Assembly: GCA_035553895.1 (NCBI GenBank)
Contig: DATMJI010000027.1
Span: forward strand, 1-11,091
DNA length: 11,091 nucleotides
Reading direction: 5' to 3'
From: JADDRA01 sp035553895
GTDB lineage: Bacteria; Actinomycetota; Acidimicrobiia; Acidimicrobiales; CADCSY01
Notes under the pieces: model-generated
Seen by the model: the letters and a program-made list of their open reading frames with translations, nothing else
What the model was told of the DNA's origin: nothing
The model's database searches: none
Translations under genes and position numbers: made by a program
Part shown: positions 1 through 6,116 of the stretch, one piece after another
How positions within the stretch are numbered: position 1 is the first letter of the stretch
How the letters are laid out: every line of letters begins with the position of its first letter

Positions 1-1
1 C

Positions 2-1153
2 GTGGCCGCCGGGGGGGCCTGCGGGATCAAGGCCGGCGGGGAGGCCGACTTGGCTCTGGTGGCGACCGCTGACCGCCGCCCGGTGGCCACCGCCGCCACC
101 TTCACGTCCAACCGGGCCCCGGCGGCACCGGTGCAGGTGTCGCGGACCCACCTGGCGGCCACCGGCGGGCGGTCGGCGGCGGTGGTGCTCAACAGCGGCA
201 ACGCCAACGCCGCCACCGGCGGGGCCGGTCGGGCCGACGCCGAGCACACCTGCGCCCTGGTGGCAGGCGAGCTGGGCTGCCGGTCCGAGGAGGTACTGGT
301 CTGCTCGACCGGGCTCATAGGCATCCCCCTGCCCATGGGACTGCTGTCCGGGGGGGTGGTCCCCCTGGCCGCCGGGCTGTCGCCCGACGGGGGTGCCGGC
401 GCCGCTCAGGCCATCCTCACCACCGACACGGTGGCCAAGCAGACGCTCGTCGAGGGGCCCGGCTTCCGGGTGGGGGGGATGGCCAAGGGCGCCGCCATGC
501 TGGCGCCGGCCATGGCCGGGCCGCCGTCGGCCACCATGCTGGCGGTGCTGACCACCGACGCCGCGGCCGAGCCGGCCGGCCTCCAGGCGGCACTCGAGGC
601 CGGGGTCCGGGAATCCTTCGACGCCATCTCCACCGACGGCGCCTGCTCCACCAACGACACCGTCCTCCTGCTGGCCAGCGGGGCAGCCGGACCCGTCGAC
701 GAGGCCGCCCTGGCGCTGGCGGTGGCGCAGTCGTGCCGCGACCTGGCCGAGCAGATGGTGGCCGACGCCGAGGGCGCCACCAAGGTGGTACGGGTTCGGG
801 TGAGCGGGGCGGCCTCGGCCGCCGACGCCCGCCGGGCCGCCCGCCGGGTGGCCGAGAGCCAGCTCTGCAAGTGCTCCTGGTACGGGGCCGATCCCTACTG
901 GGGCCGCATCGTCAGCGAGCTGGGGGCGTCGGGAGCAGCCTTTGACCCCGACCGGGTGGTGGTGGCCTACGGCGGCGTGGTGGTCTGCGCCGGCGGGGTG
1001 GCCGTCCCCCACGACGGTGCTGCCCTGGCCGCCGTCATGGCTGAGCGCCACCTCGAGGTCGAGGCCGAGTTGGGACTGGGTTCGGGAGCAACCGAGATCC
1101 TCACCTGCGATCTGACCCCCGGCTACATCGACGAGAACATGCGCACCTCATGA
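2..1153 (+). CDS. argJ: Glutamate N-acetyltransferase / amino-acid acetyltransferase ArgJ, 5'-truncated
   Basis: Ornithine acetyltransferase of the cyclic arginine pathway. It moves the acetyl group from N-acetylornithine to glutamate, and in bifunctional members also makes N-acetylglutamate from acetyl-CoA. The visible 383 residues begin inside the usual N-terminal region (family members start with some 10-25 residues before the 'GIKxxGxxDLAL' stretch), so the true start lies left of the window and the GTG at position 2 should not be taken as the start. Visible family motifs are LNSGNANA (63-70), STGLIG (102-107), TTDT (140-143), the KGAAMLAP and ATMLAVLTTDA segments around the self-cleavage threonine (T178, codon 533-535), and GADPYWGRI (295-303). 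ArgJ is made as one chain that cuts itself before this Thr, which then becomes the N-terminal nucleophile. The five residues just before ATML/TML are an insertion relative to the usual 'APxMATML' (see findings). The C-terminus looks complete. The stop overlaps argB as ATGA. Confidence 0.96.
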   Translation: MAAGGACGIKAGGEADLALVATADRRPVATAATFTSNRAPAAPVQVSRTHLAATGGRSAAVVLNSGNANAATGGAGRADAEHTCALVAGELGCRSEEVLVCSTGLIGIPLPMGLLSGGVVPLAAGLSPDGGAGAAQAILTTDTVAKQTLVEGPGFRVGGMAKGAAMLAPAMAGPPSATMLAVLTTDAAAEPAGLQAALEAGVRESFDAISTDGACSTNDTVLLLASGAAGPVDEAALALAVAQSCRDLAEQMVADAEGATKVVRVRVSGAASAADARRAARRVAESQLCKCSWYGADPYWGRIVSELGASGAAFDPDRVVVAYGGVVVCAGGVAVPHDGAALAAVMAERHLEVEAELGLGSGATEILTCDLTPGYIDENMRTS

Positions 1154-2040
1154 CCGCCACCAGCGACGCCGTCGCCGGGCTCAGCGCCGGGGACAAGACC
1201 CAGGTCCTGGTCGAGGCCCTCCCCTACATCCGGGCCTTCCGGGGCACCACCGTGGTGGTCAAGTACGGGGGCAGCGCCATGGCCACCGCCGATGCCGACC
1301 AGCTGGCCGTCTTCGCCGAGGATGTCGTCCTGCTGCGCTCGGTCGGCGTCGACATCGTGGTCGTCCACGGTGGGGGACCGCAGATCGGCCGGCTCATGGC
1401 CCGCTTGGGCAAGGAGGCCACCTTCGTCGGGGGCCTGCGGGTCACCGATGCCGAGACTTTGGACATCGCCCGCATGGTGCTGGTGGGCAAGGTCAATCGC
1501 GATATCGCCGCGGCCGTCAACACCCACGGGGCTCCGGCCGTCGGGGTCTCGGGCGAGGACGCCGGACTGCTCCTGGCCCGGGAGCGCTCACCGGAGCTGG
1601 GCTTCGTCGGGGACATCGCCGAGGTCCGCCCCGCCATCCTCCAGCGCCTCCTGCGCGAGGAGCTGGTGCCGGTGGTGGCCACCATCGGCACCGACGAGGC
1701 CGGGCAGGCCTTCAACATCAACGCCGACACCGCCGCCGGGGCCATCGCCCAGGCGCTCGGAGCCGAGAAGCTCGTCTACCTCACCGATGTGGAGGGGCTG
1801 CGGGCCGATGCCCGCGACCCGGCCACCTTGCTCTCGACGGTGTCGGTCGACGGCCTGGAGGCCATGATCGCCGACGGCACCGTGGCCGGGGGCATGATCC
1901 CCAAGGCGTCGTCGTGCGCCCTCGCCGTCCGGGGCGGGGTCGGCCACGCCCACATCCTCGACGGCCGGGTGCCTCACGCCCTGCTGCTGGAGATCTTCAC
2001 CCGCTCGGGCGTGGGCACCATGGTCGAGGGCTCGGGGTGA
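1150..2040 (+). CDS. argB: Acetylglutamate kinase ArgB
   Basis: Phosphorylates N-acetylglutamate with ATP, the second committed step toward ornithine, in the cytoplasm. The 296 residues form a full-length amino-acid kinase fold. KYGGSAM (38-44) supplies the N-terminal catalytic lysine and glycine loop, HGGGPQI (73-79) binds the substrate phosphate/acetylglutamate region, NINADT (189-194) is the conserved nucleotide-domain segment, and GGMIPK (247-252) carries the second phosphate-stabilising lysine. The roughly 25-residue N-terminal extension before the first strand and the C-terminal EIFTRSGVGT (281-290) are typical of hexameric, arginine-inhibited enzymes, so feedback control by arginine is likely (family knowledge, not visible directly). 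The ATG overlaps the argJ stop in an ATGA, indicating coupled translation. The 3' end overlaps the probable GTG of argD. Confidence 0.98.
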   Translation: MTATSDAVAGLSAGDKTQVLVEALPYIRAFRGTTVVVKYGGSAMATADADQLAVFAEDVVLLRSVGVDIVVVHGGGPQIGRLMARLGKEATFVGGLRVTDAETLDIARMVLVGKVNRDIAAAVNTHGAPAVGVSGEDAGLLLARERSPELGFVGDIAEVRPAILQRLLREELVPVVATIGTDEAGQAFNINADTAAGAIAQALGAEKLVYLTDVEGLRADARDPATLLSTVSVDGLEAMIADGTVAGGMIPKASSCALAVRGGVGHAHILDGRVPHALLLEIFTRSGVGTMVEGSG

Positions 2041-3140
2041 GCTCGCTGATGGCCACCTACCCGCCCAGCCCCGTCACCTTCGTCCGGGGCCGGGGGACCG
2101 AGCTGTGGGACGACCGGGGCCGGCGCTACCTCGACTTCCTCTGCGGCTTGGGGGTGACGTCTCTCGGCCACGCCCACCCGGCGGTCACCGAGGCCCTGTC
2201 CCGCCAGGCCGCCACGCTGTCGCATGTGTCCAACCTCTTCGCCAACCAGGTGGGCCCCGAGGTGGCGGCAACCATCGACCGGCTCCTCGGCGGGGGCGGC
2301 CGGGTCTTCTTCGCCAACTCCGGAGCCGAGGCCAACGAGTGCGCCATCAAGCTGGCCCGCAAGCACGCCGGCCGGGGGCGCCACGTGGTGGTCAGCGCCT
2401 TCGGTTCCTTCCACGGACGGACCCTGGCCACCCTCCACGCCACCGGCCAGCCGGCCAAGCACGAGGCCTTCCAGCCACTGCCCGAGGGCTTCCGCCACGT
2501 GCCCTGGTGTGATCTCGACGCCTTGGCGGCGGCCCTCGACGCCTCGGTGGGCGCCGTGCTCTTGGAAGCCGTCCAGGGCGAGGGCGGGGTGCATCCGGCC
2601 ACGCCCGAGTACCTGGCCGGGGCCCGCCGGCTCTGTGACGAGCGGGGGGCGCTGTTGATGCTCGACGAGGTCCAGACCGGTCTCGGTCGCACCGGCGCCT
2701 GGTTCGGCTTCGAGCACTTCGGCATCCGCCCCGACGTGGTGACCCTGGCCAAGGCCCTGGGGAACGGGGTTCCCATCGGGGCGTGCTGGGGCCGGGCCGA
2801 GGTGGCCGCCGCCTTCGTCCCCGGCGACCACGGCACCACCTACGGGGGCCAGCCGCTGGCCGCCTCGGCGGCCCGGGCCACGCTGGCCGCCCTGGAGGAG
2901 GCCGGCGCCCCGGCCCGGGCGGCGAGGGCGGGGGCCCGGCTGGGCGACGGGCTCTCGGCCCTGCCCGGGGTGGTGGGCGTGCGGGGCCTGGGTCTGCTGC
3001 TGGCGGCCGAGCTGGACGGCCCCCGGGCCCCCGAGGTCACCGCCGCCGCCCTCGCCCGGGGCCTCGTGGTCAACGCCGTGACCCCCAGCGCCATCCGTCT
3101 GGCCCCGCCCCTGCTGGTCTCCGACGCCGAGCTCGAGTAG
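2037..3140 (+). CDS. argD: Acetylornithine aminotransferase ArgD, C-terminus cut by an in-frame TAG
   Basis: PLP-dependent class III aminotransferase that converts N-acetylglutamate semialdehyde and glutamate to N-acetylornithine and 2-oxoglutarate. I place the start at GTG 2037, which overlaps the argB stop (GTGA) and keeps the family-like 'LMATYPP' lead-in; ATG 2049 is the alternative. From 2037 the product is 367 residues. Motifs: NSGAEANECAIKLAR (94-108) for phosphate binding, SFHGRT (124-129), LLMLDEVQTG (206-215) with the Asp (210) that contacts the PLP ring nitrogen, and the Schiff-base lysine K239 in TLAKALGNG. The frame stops at TAG 3138-3140, right after 'LLVSDAELE'. The same frame continues for 14 more codons reading ALTILAEVLTEVLA and then stops at TGA 3183-3185, which looks like the normal last helix of this family. 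The gene may therefore be slightly truncated, misread or mutated. All catalytic residues lie upstream. Confidence 0.95.
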   Translation: MSSLMATYPPSPVTFVRGRGTELWDDRGRRYLDFLCGLGVTSLGHAHPAVTEALSRQAATLSHVSNLFANQVGPEVAATIDRLLGGGGRVFFANSGAEANECAIKLARKHAGRGRHVVVSAFGSFHGRTLATLHATGQPAKHEAFQPLPEGFRHVPWCDLDALAAALDASVGAVLLEAVQGEGGVHPATPEYLAGARRLCDERGALLMLDEVQTGLGRTGAWFGFEHFGIRPDVVTLAKALGNGVPIGACWGRAEVAAAFVPGDHGTTYGGQPLAASAARATLAALEEAGAPARAARAGARLGDGLSALPGVVGVRGLGLLLAAELDGPRAPEVTAAALARGLVVNAVTPSAIRLAPPLLVSDAELE

Positions 3141-3185
3141 GCCCTCACCATCCTGGCCGAGGTGCTCACCGAGGTACTGGCATGA
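3138..3185 (+). other. Stranded C-terminal tail of argD beyond an in-frame amber codon
   Basis: After the argD TAG, the same reading frame runs for 14 sense codons (ALTILAEVLTEVLA) to TGA 3183-3185. Acetylornithine aminotransferases usually end in a helix of the type 'xxEIDEALxILxEVLxEV', and the upstream residues DAELE plus this tail reproduce that pattern with TAG where an acidic or Gln codon is expected (GAG or CAG would be one base away). The distal TGA also forms an ATGA with the next open frame, the same junction style used through this operon, which suggests that 3185 was the original gene end. Whether it is translated now is unknown. Confidence 0.7.
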
Positions 3186-3221
3186 CCCCCACCTTCGCCC
3201 CCACCCCCACACCCATCCCGT

Positions 3222-3267
3222 TCTGGCAGCAGATGTGGTCGGATTTTCGACCAGTTCTGCTGCCAGA
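3222..3267 (+). repeat. Long imperfect palindrome / RNA hairpin in the argD-argF spacer
   Basis: Two 20-base arms (3222-3241 and 3248-3267) are reverse complements except for one 2-base internal mismatch (TG against TC), closed by a 6-base loop GATTTT. The outer perfect part is TCTGGCAGCAGA paired with TCTGCTGCCAGA, and the inner part is TGGTCG paired with CGACCA. No T-run follows, so it is not a standard intrinsic terminator. It is less GC-rich than its surroundings. It may be an attenuation or mRNA-stability hairpin, or a small REP/MITE-like palindromic insertion; the sequence alone cannot decide. Confidence 0.75.
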
Positions 3268-3299
3268 TGGCGTGCGGTGGGGCCAGCGGGAACACGCCA
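3268..3299 (+). promoter_or_regulatory. Second hairpin immediately upstream of the argF ribosome binding site
   Basis: TGGCGTG (3268-3274) pairs perfectly with CACGCCA (3293-3299) across an 18-base loop. It begins at the base where the preceding long palindrome ends. The argF Shine-Dalgarno GGAGG (3305-3309) follows within a few bases, nine bases before ATG 3319. Tandem stems this close to a ribosome binding site could affect argF initiation or mRNA processing; this role is inferred. Confidence 0.4.
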
Positions 3300-3318
3300 C
3301 CGGGGGAGGCAAGGGCTG

Positions 3319-4227
3319 ATGGCGGTGCGCCACCTGCTCGAGGTCGACGACCTGACGCCGGACGAGCTGGCCCGGGTGCTGGAGGTGGCCGCCCTGCCCG
3401 ACGCCCCCAGCCGTCCCCTCGAGGGCCGAGGTGTGGGTCTGGTGTTCGAGAAGCCGTCGGCCCGGACCCGCAACGCCACTGAGCTGGCCGTGGTCCAGTT
3501 GGGGGGCCATCCCATCTCCATGCGGGCCGAGGAGGTGGGCCTCGACGGCCGGGAGAGCGCCGAGGACCTGGCCCGCACCCTGTCCGGCTACCACGCTGCC
3601 ATCGGGGCCCGGGTCTTCGCCCACTCCAGCCTGGAGCGAATGGCCGCCGCCGCCGCCGTGCCCGTGGTCAACCTGCTGAGCGACCGGGCCCACCCCACCC
3701 AGGCCCTGGCCGACCTCCTCACCCTGGTTCAGCACTTCGGCGACCTGGCCGGGCGCACCGTCGCCTGGGTGGGCGACGCCAACAACGTCTTCGCCTCGCT
3801 GGCACTGGGCGCCACCATGGCGGGCATGGCGGTGCGGGCCGCCTGCCCCCCCGGATACGGTCCCGATCCGGAGCTTCTCGTCCGGGTAGCCGACCTCGGC
3901 GGGGAGGTGGTGGTCAGCCCCGAGCCCCTCCCGGCGGTGGAGGGAGCCGACGTGGTCGCCACCGATGTGTGGGCCTCCATGGGCCAGGAAGCGCAGGCCG
4001 CGGCCCGGCGGCGGGCCTTCACCGGCTTCACCGTCACCGCCGAGGTCATGGCCGCGAGTGCCCCGGGAGCCGTCTTCCTGCATTGCCTTCCGGCCCACCG
4101 GGGCGAGGAGGTGGCCGCCGAGGTGGTCGACGGGCCGGCCAGCCTGGTGTGGGCCCAGGCGGCCAACCGCATGCACGCCGCCCGAGGCCTGCTGTGGTTC
4201 CTTTTGGTGGAGGCGAACGGCCGGTGA
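3319..4227 (+). CDS. argF: Ornithine carbamoyltransferase ArgF
   Basis: Transfers the carbamoyl group of carbamoyl phosphate to ornithine, giving citrulline; a cytoplasmic enzyme, normally trimeric. The product is 302 residues, normal for the family. The carbamoyl-phosphate site is FEKPSARTR (43-51), with Ala48 where many members have Thr in the S-T-R-T-R motif. RVFAH (98-102) supplies the further phosphate-binding Arg, and HPTQALADLLT (125-135) is the HPxQ signature. The ornithine domain shows GDANNV (152-157), DVWASMGQE (216-224) and HCLPAHRGEE (255-264), with the SMG loop and the active-site Cys256. ATG 3319 is chosen because it has a good GGAGG nine bases upstream and matches the family N-terminus. 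The stop overlaps the argR GTG as GTGA. Aspartate carbamoyltransferase is excluded by the SMG and HCLP motifs. Confidence 0.97.
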   Translation: MAVRHLLEVDDLTPDELARVLEVAALPDAPSRPLEGRGVGLVFEKPSARTRNATELAVVQLGGHPISMRAEEVGLDGRESAEDLARTLSGYHAAIGARVFAHSSLERMAAAAAVPVVNLLSDRAHPTQALADLLTLVQHFGDLAGRTVAWVGDANNVFASLALGATMAGMAVRAACPPGYGPDPELLVRVADLGGEVVVSPEPLPAVEGADVVATDVWASMGQEAQAAARRRAFTGFTVTAEVMAASAPGAVFLHCLPAHRGEEVAAEVVDGPASLVWAQAANRMHAARGLLWFLLVEANGR

Positions 4228-4751
4228 CCGACGCCGGTACCCCACTGGGCAAGCCCCAACGCCAGCACCGCATCGCCGGTCTGCTGGCCTCCCAGGCGGT
4301 GACCAGCCAGGCCCGGCTGGTGGAGCTGCTAGCCGAGGCCGGCGTGACCGCCACCCAGGCGACGGTCTCCCGCGACCTCGACGAGCTGGGCGCGGTGAAG
4401 GTCCGCCTGCCCGGCGGCGAGACGGTCTACGCCATCCCCGAGCTGGCGTTCGAGCAGGCCGCTCCCGACGATCACCTGCGCCGGGTCTTCTCCGACTGGG
4501 TGGTCGAGGTGGCCTCCTCGGCCAATCTGGTCGTGCTGCGGACCCCACCGGGCTCGGCCCACGTGGTGGGCTCGGCCCTCGACCGGGCCCGCCGGTCCGA
4601 CATCGTGGGCACGGTGGCCGGCGACGACACCGTGCTGGTGGTGGTGGCCGACCACACCGGCGGTGCCGGCGTGGCGGCCCGCCTGCGGGCGCTGGCCGGT
4701 CTCGACCAACCGGGTCCCGATCTACCCACGACGACCGAGAGGACGACATGA
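4224..4751 (+). CDS. argR: Arginine repressor ArgR
   Basis: Arginine-dependent transcriptional regulator. With arginine bound it forms a hexamer that binds ARG-box palindromes and represses biosynthetic genes. The 175-residue product has the family's two domains. The N-terminal winged helix (about 10-75) has the recognition-helix signature TQATVSRDLDELG (44-56), including the DNA-contacting SR pair (49-50). The C-terminal oligomerisation and arginine-binding domain (about 85-160) contains TPPGSAHVVGSALD (107-120) and GTVAGDDTVLVV (129-140), whose acidic residues bind arginine. The start is GTG 4224, overlapping the argF stop (GTGA); there is no good later start that keeps the N-terminal helix. 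The last 15 residues are a Pro/Thr-rich tail. Location inside the operon suggests autoregulation. The operator, expected upstream of argC, is outside the window. Confidence 0.97.
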   Translation: MTDAGTPLGKPQRQHRIAGLLASQAVTSQARLVELLAEAGVTATQATVSRDLDELGAVKVRLPGGETVYAIPELAFEQAAPDDHLRRVFSDWVVEVASSANLVVLRTPPGSAHVVGSALDRARRSDIVGTVAGDDTVLVVVADHTGGAGVAARLRALAGLDQPGPDLPTTTERTT

Positions 4752-5950
4752 GCAAGCGAGCGGTGTTGGCGTACAGCGGGGGTCTCGACACCTCCGTCGC
4801 CGTGAAGTGGATGGGGGAGGAGCTGGGCACCGAAGTGGTGGCGGTCGCCGTCGACGTGGGCCAAGGAGGCGACTTCGAGGCCATACGTGACCGGGCCCTG
4901 GCCGCCGGGGCCGTGGAGGCCGAGGTGATCGACGCCCGGGCCGAGTACGCCGAGGATTTCGTCACCCCGGCGCTGCGGGCCAACGCCCGCTACGAGGGCA
5001 AGTACCCGCTGGTCTCCGCCCTCTCCCGCCCGGTCATCGTCAAGCATCTGGTGGCCGCGGCCCGCCGCCACGGTGCCCAGGCGGTGGCCCATGGCTGCAC
5101 CGGCAAGGGCAACGACCAGGTCCGTTTCGAGGTGGCGACCGGGGCCTTGGCTCCCGACCTGGAGGTGCTGGCGCCGGTGCGGGGCTGGGGCCTGACCCGG
5201 GAGGAGTCCATCGAGTACGCCCAGCGCCACGACATCCCGGTCACCGTGACCAAAGCCAGCCCCTACTCCATCGACCAGAACCTCTGGGGCCGGACCATCG
5301 AGTGCGGCGTGCTGGAGGACCCCTGGGAGTCGCCGCCCGAGGAGGTCTACGAGACCACGGTGCCCACCGCCACCGACGCCTGCGACGTCGTCATCGGCTT
5401 CGAACGGGGGGTGCCGGTCAGCCTCGACGGGCGCACCCTGGCCTTTCACGACCTGGTCGACGAGGTCACCCGGGTGGTCGGCTCCTACGGCTGGGGGCGC
5501 ATCGACATGGTGGAGAACCGCCGGGTGGGGATCAAGAGCCGGGAGATCTACGAGTGCCCGGGGTCACTGGCCCTGCTCATGGCCCACGCCGATCTGGAGG
5601 ACCTCACCCTCGAGCGGGACCTGGCCCATGAAAAGGCCCGCCTCGAGCCCCGCTACGCCGAGCTGGTCTACGACGGTCTGTGGTTCTCGCCCCTCAAGGC
5701 GGCCCTCGACGCCTTCGTGGACGAGAGCCAGCGCCACGTCACCGGCGAGGTGCGGCTGCGCTGCGAGGTACCGGGGCGCTGCATCGTGGCCGGGCGGCGC
5801 AGCCCGGTGGGGCTCTACGACTACGACCTGGCCACCTATGAGGCGGCGGACCGCTTCCGCCACGAGGACGCCGAGGGCTTCGTACGCCTGTGGGGCCTCG
5901 GCACCCGCACCTGGGCCGCCCGCCAGGGTGTCGACGAGGTGGCGCCGTGA
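4748..5950 (+). CDS. argG: Argininosuccinate synthase ArgG
   Basis: ATP-dependent ligation of citrulline and aspartate to argininosuccinate, via a citrulline-adenylate, releasing AMP and pyrophosphate. The product is 400 residues, the standard size of the bacterial short-type enzyme. The N-terminal PP-loop AYSGGLDTS (8-16) is the ATP pyrophosphatase signature, followed by VAVDVGQGGDF (33-43), the YEGKYPL segment (82-88) and the aspartate/ATP-binding HGCTGKGNDQVRFE (115-128). The C-terminal half contains the family's SIDQNLWGRTIE stretch and the GIKSREIYE segment of the synthetase and tetramerisation domain. ATG 4748 overlaps the argR stop as ATGA. The TGA at 5948-5950 is followed by the largest gap of the arg operon (166 bases) before argH. 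Confidence 0.98.
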   Translation: MSKRAVLAYSGGLDTSVAVKWMGEELGTEVVAVAVDVGQGGDFEAIRDRALAAGAVEAEVIDARAEYAEDFVTPALRANARYEGKYPLVSALSRPVIVKHLVAAARRHGAQAVAHGCTGKGNDQVRFEVATGALAPDLEVLAPVRGWGLTREESIEYAQRHDIPVTVTKASPYSIDQNLWGRTIECGVLEDPWESPPEEVYETTVPTATDACDVVIGFERGVPVSLDGRTLAFHDLVDEVTRVVGSYGWGRIDMVENRRVGIKSREIYECPGSLALLMAHADLEDLTLERDLAHEKARLEPRYAELVYDGLWFSPLKAALDAFVDESQRHVTGEVRLRCEVPGRCIVAGRRSPVGLYDYDLATYEAADRFRHEDAEGFVRLWGLGTRTWAARQGVDEVAP

Positions 5951-6116
5951 TCCTGCCCGCACCGTGTCACCGGCTCCCCCTGCCCTCCAGTCGTCGTTCT
6001 CCGGGATCCCAGCGGCGCCTAGCGCCATCGCCGCACCGGAGAACCTGGGGGAGCGGAGGCAGCTCGGGCGGCTCCGTGCCAACGGGCGCCGGCGGATTCG
6101 CGCTGGCGCAGAGACG
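5951..6116 (+). other. argG-argH spacer without a recognised gene
   Basis: The only long non-coding gap within the arg operon. It holds the two-tier hairpin at 5996-6044 and a purine-rich GGAGG at 6055-6059, which is 57 bases before the argH ATG and too far to serve it. No promoter with convincing -35 and -10 boxes is visible. Confidence 0.6.
5996..6044 (+). promoter_or_regulatory. Two-tier hairpin in the argG-argH spacer
   Basis: GTTCTCCGG (5996-6004) is the exact reverse complement of CCGGAGAAC (6036-6044). Nested inside it, GCGGCG (6012-6017) pairs with CGCCGC (6029-6034). The two perfect stems stack with an asymmetric internal loop. No T-tract follows, so a Rho-independent terminator is unlikely, and argH needs transcription from upstream because I see no promoter here. 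Processing, mRNA stability or attenuation are possible roles. Confidence 0.55.

Larger units (their letters stand above)
3182..3319 (+). other. Possible 45-codon bridging ORF between argD and argF (unproven)
   Basis: ATG 3182 overlaps the distal argD-frame TGA (ATGA), and the frame runs to TGA 3317-3319, whose last A is the first base of the argF ATG. The predicted peptide starts with a Pro/Thr run (MTPTFAPTPTPIPFW) and has no family I recognise. The first dozen codons show the strong G/C third position of the neighbours, but the middle, which also forms a hairpin, does not. It may be a translated coupling peptide or simply an open frame in GC-rich DNA. No clear Shine-Dalgarno sequence precedes it. 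Confidence 0.22.

Noticed and set aside
2..4. GTG at position 2 as the start of argJ
   Set aside because: The family has further N-terminal residues before this point and the window begins here, so it is an internal codon of a truncated gene.
1914..2036. Upstream extension of argD into argB
   Set aside because: The frame is open, but the extra residues are an Arg/Pro-rich shadow of argB. The GTG 2037 overlap start fits the family N-terminus.
3222..3267. Palindrome as a Rho-independent terminator after argD
   Set aside because: No T-tract follows, and argF, a core operon member, lies immediately downstream without a visible promoter.
1974..3578. Very long open frames on the minus strand opposite argD/argF (534 codons) and opposite argF/argR/argG (3166-4983, 605 codons)
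   Set aside because: They lie wholly antisense to well-supported genes, have low-complexity Arg/Gly/Pro/Ala composition and match no family. They are the expected by-product of G/C-biased third positions on the + strand.
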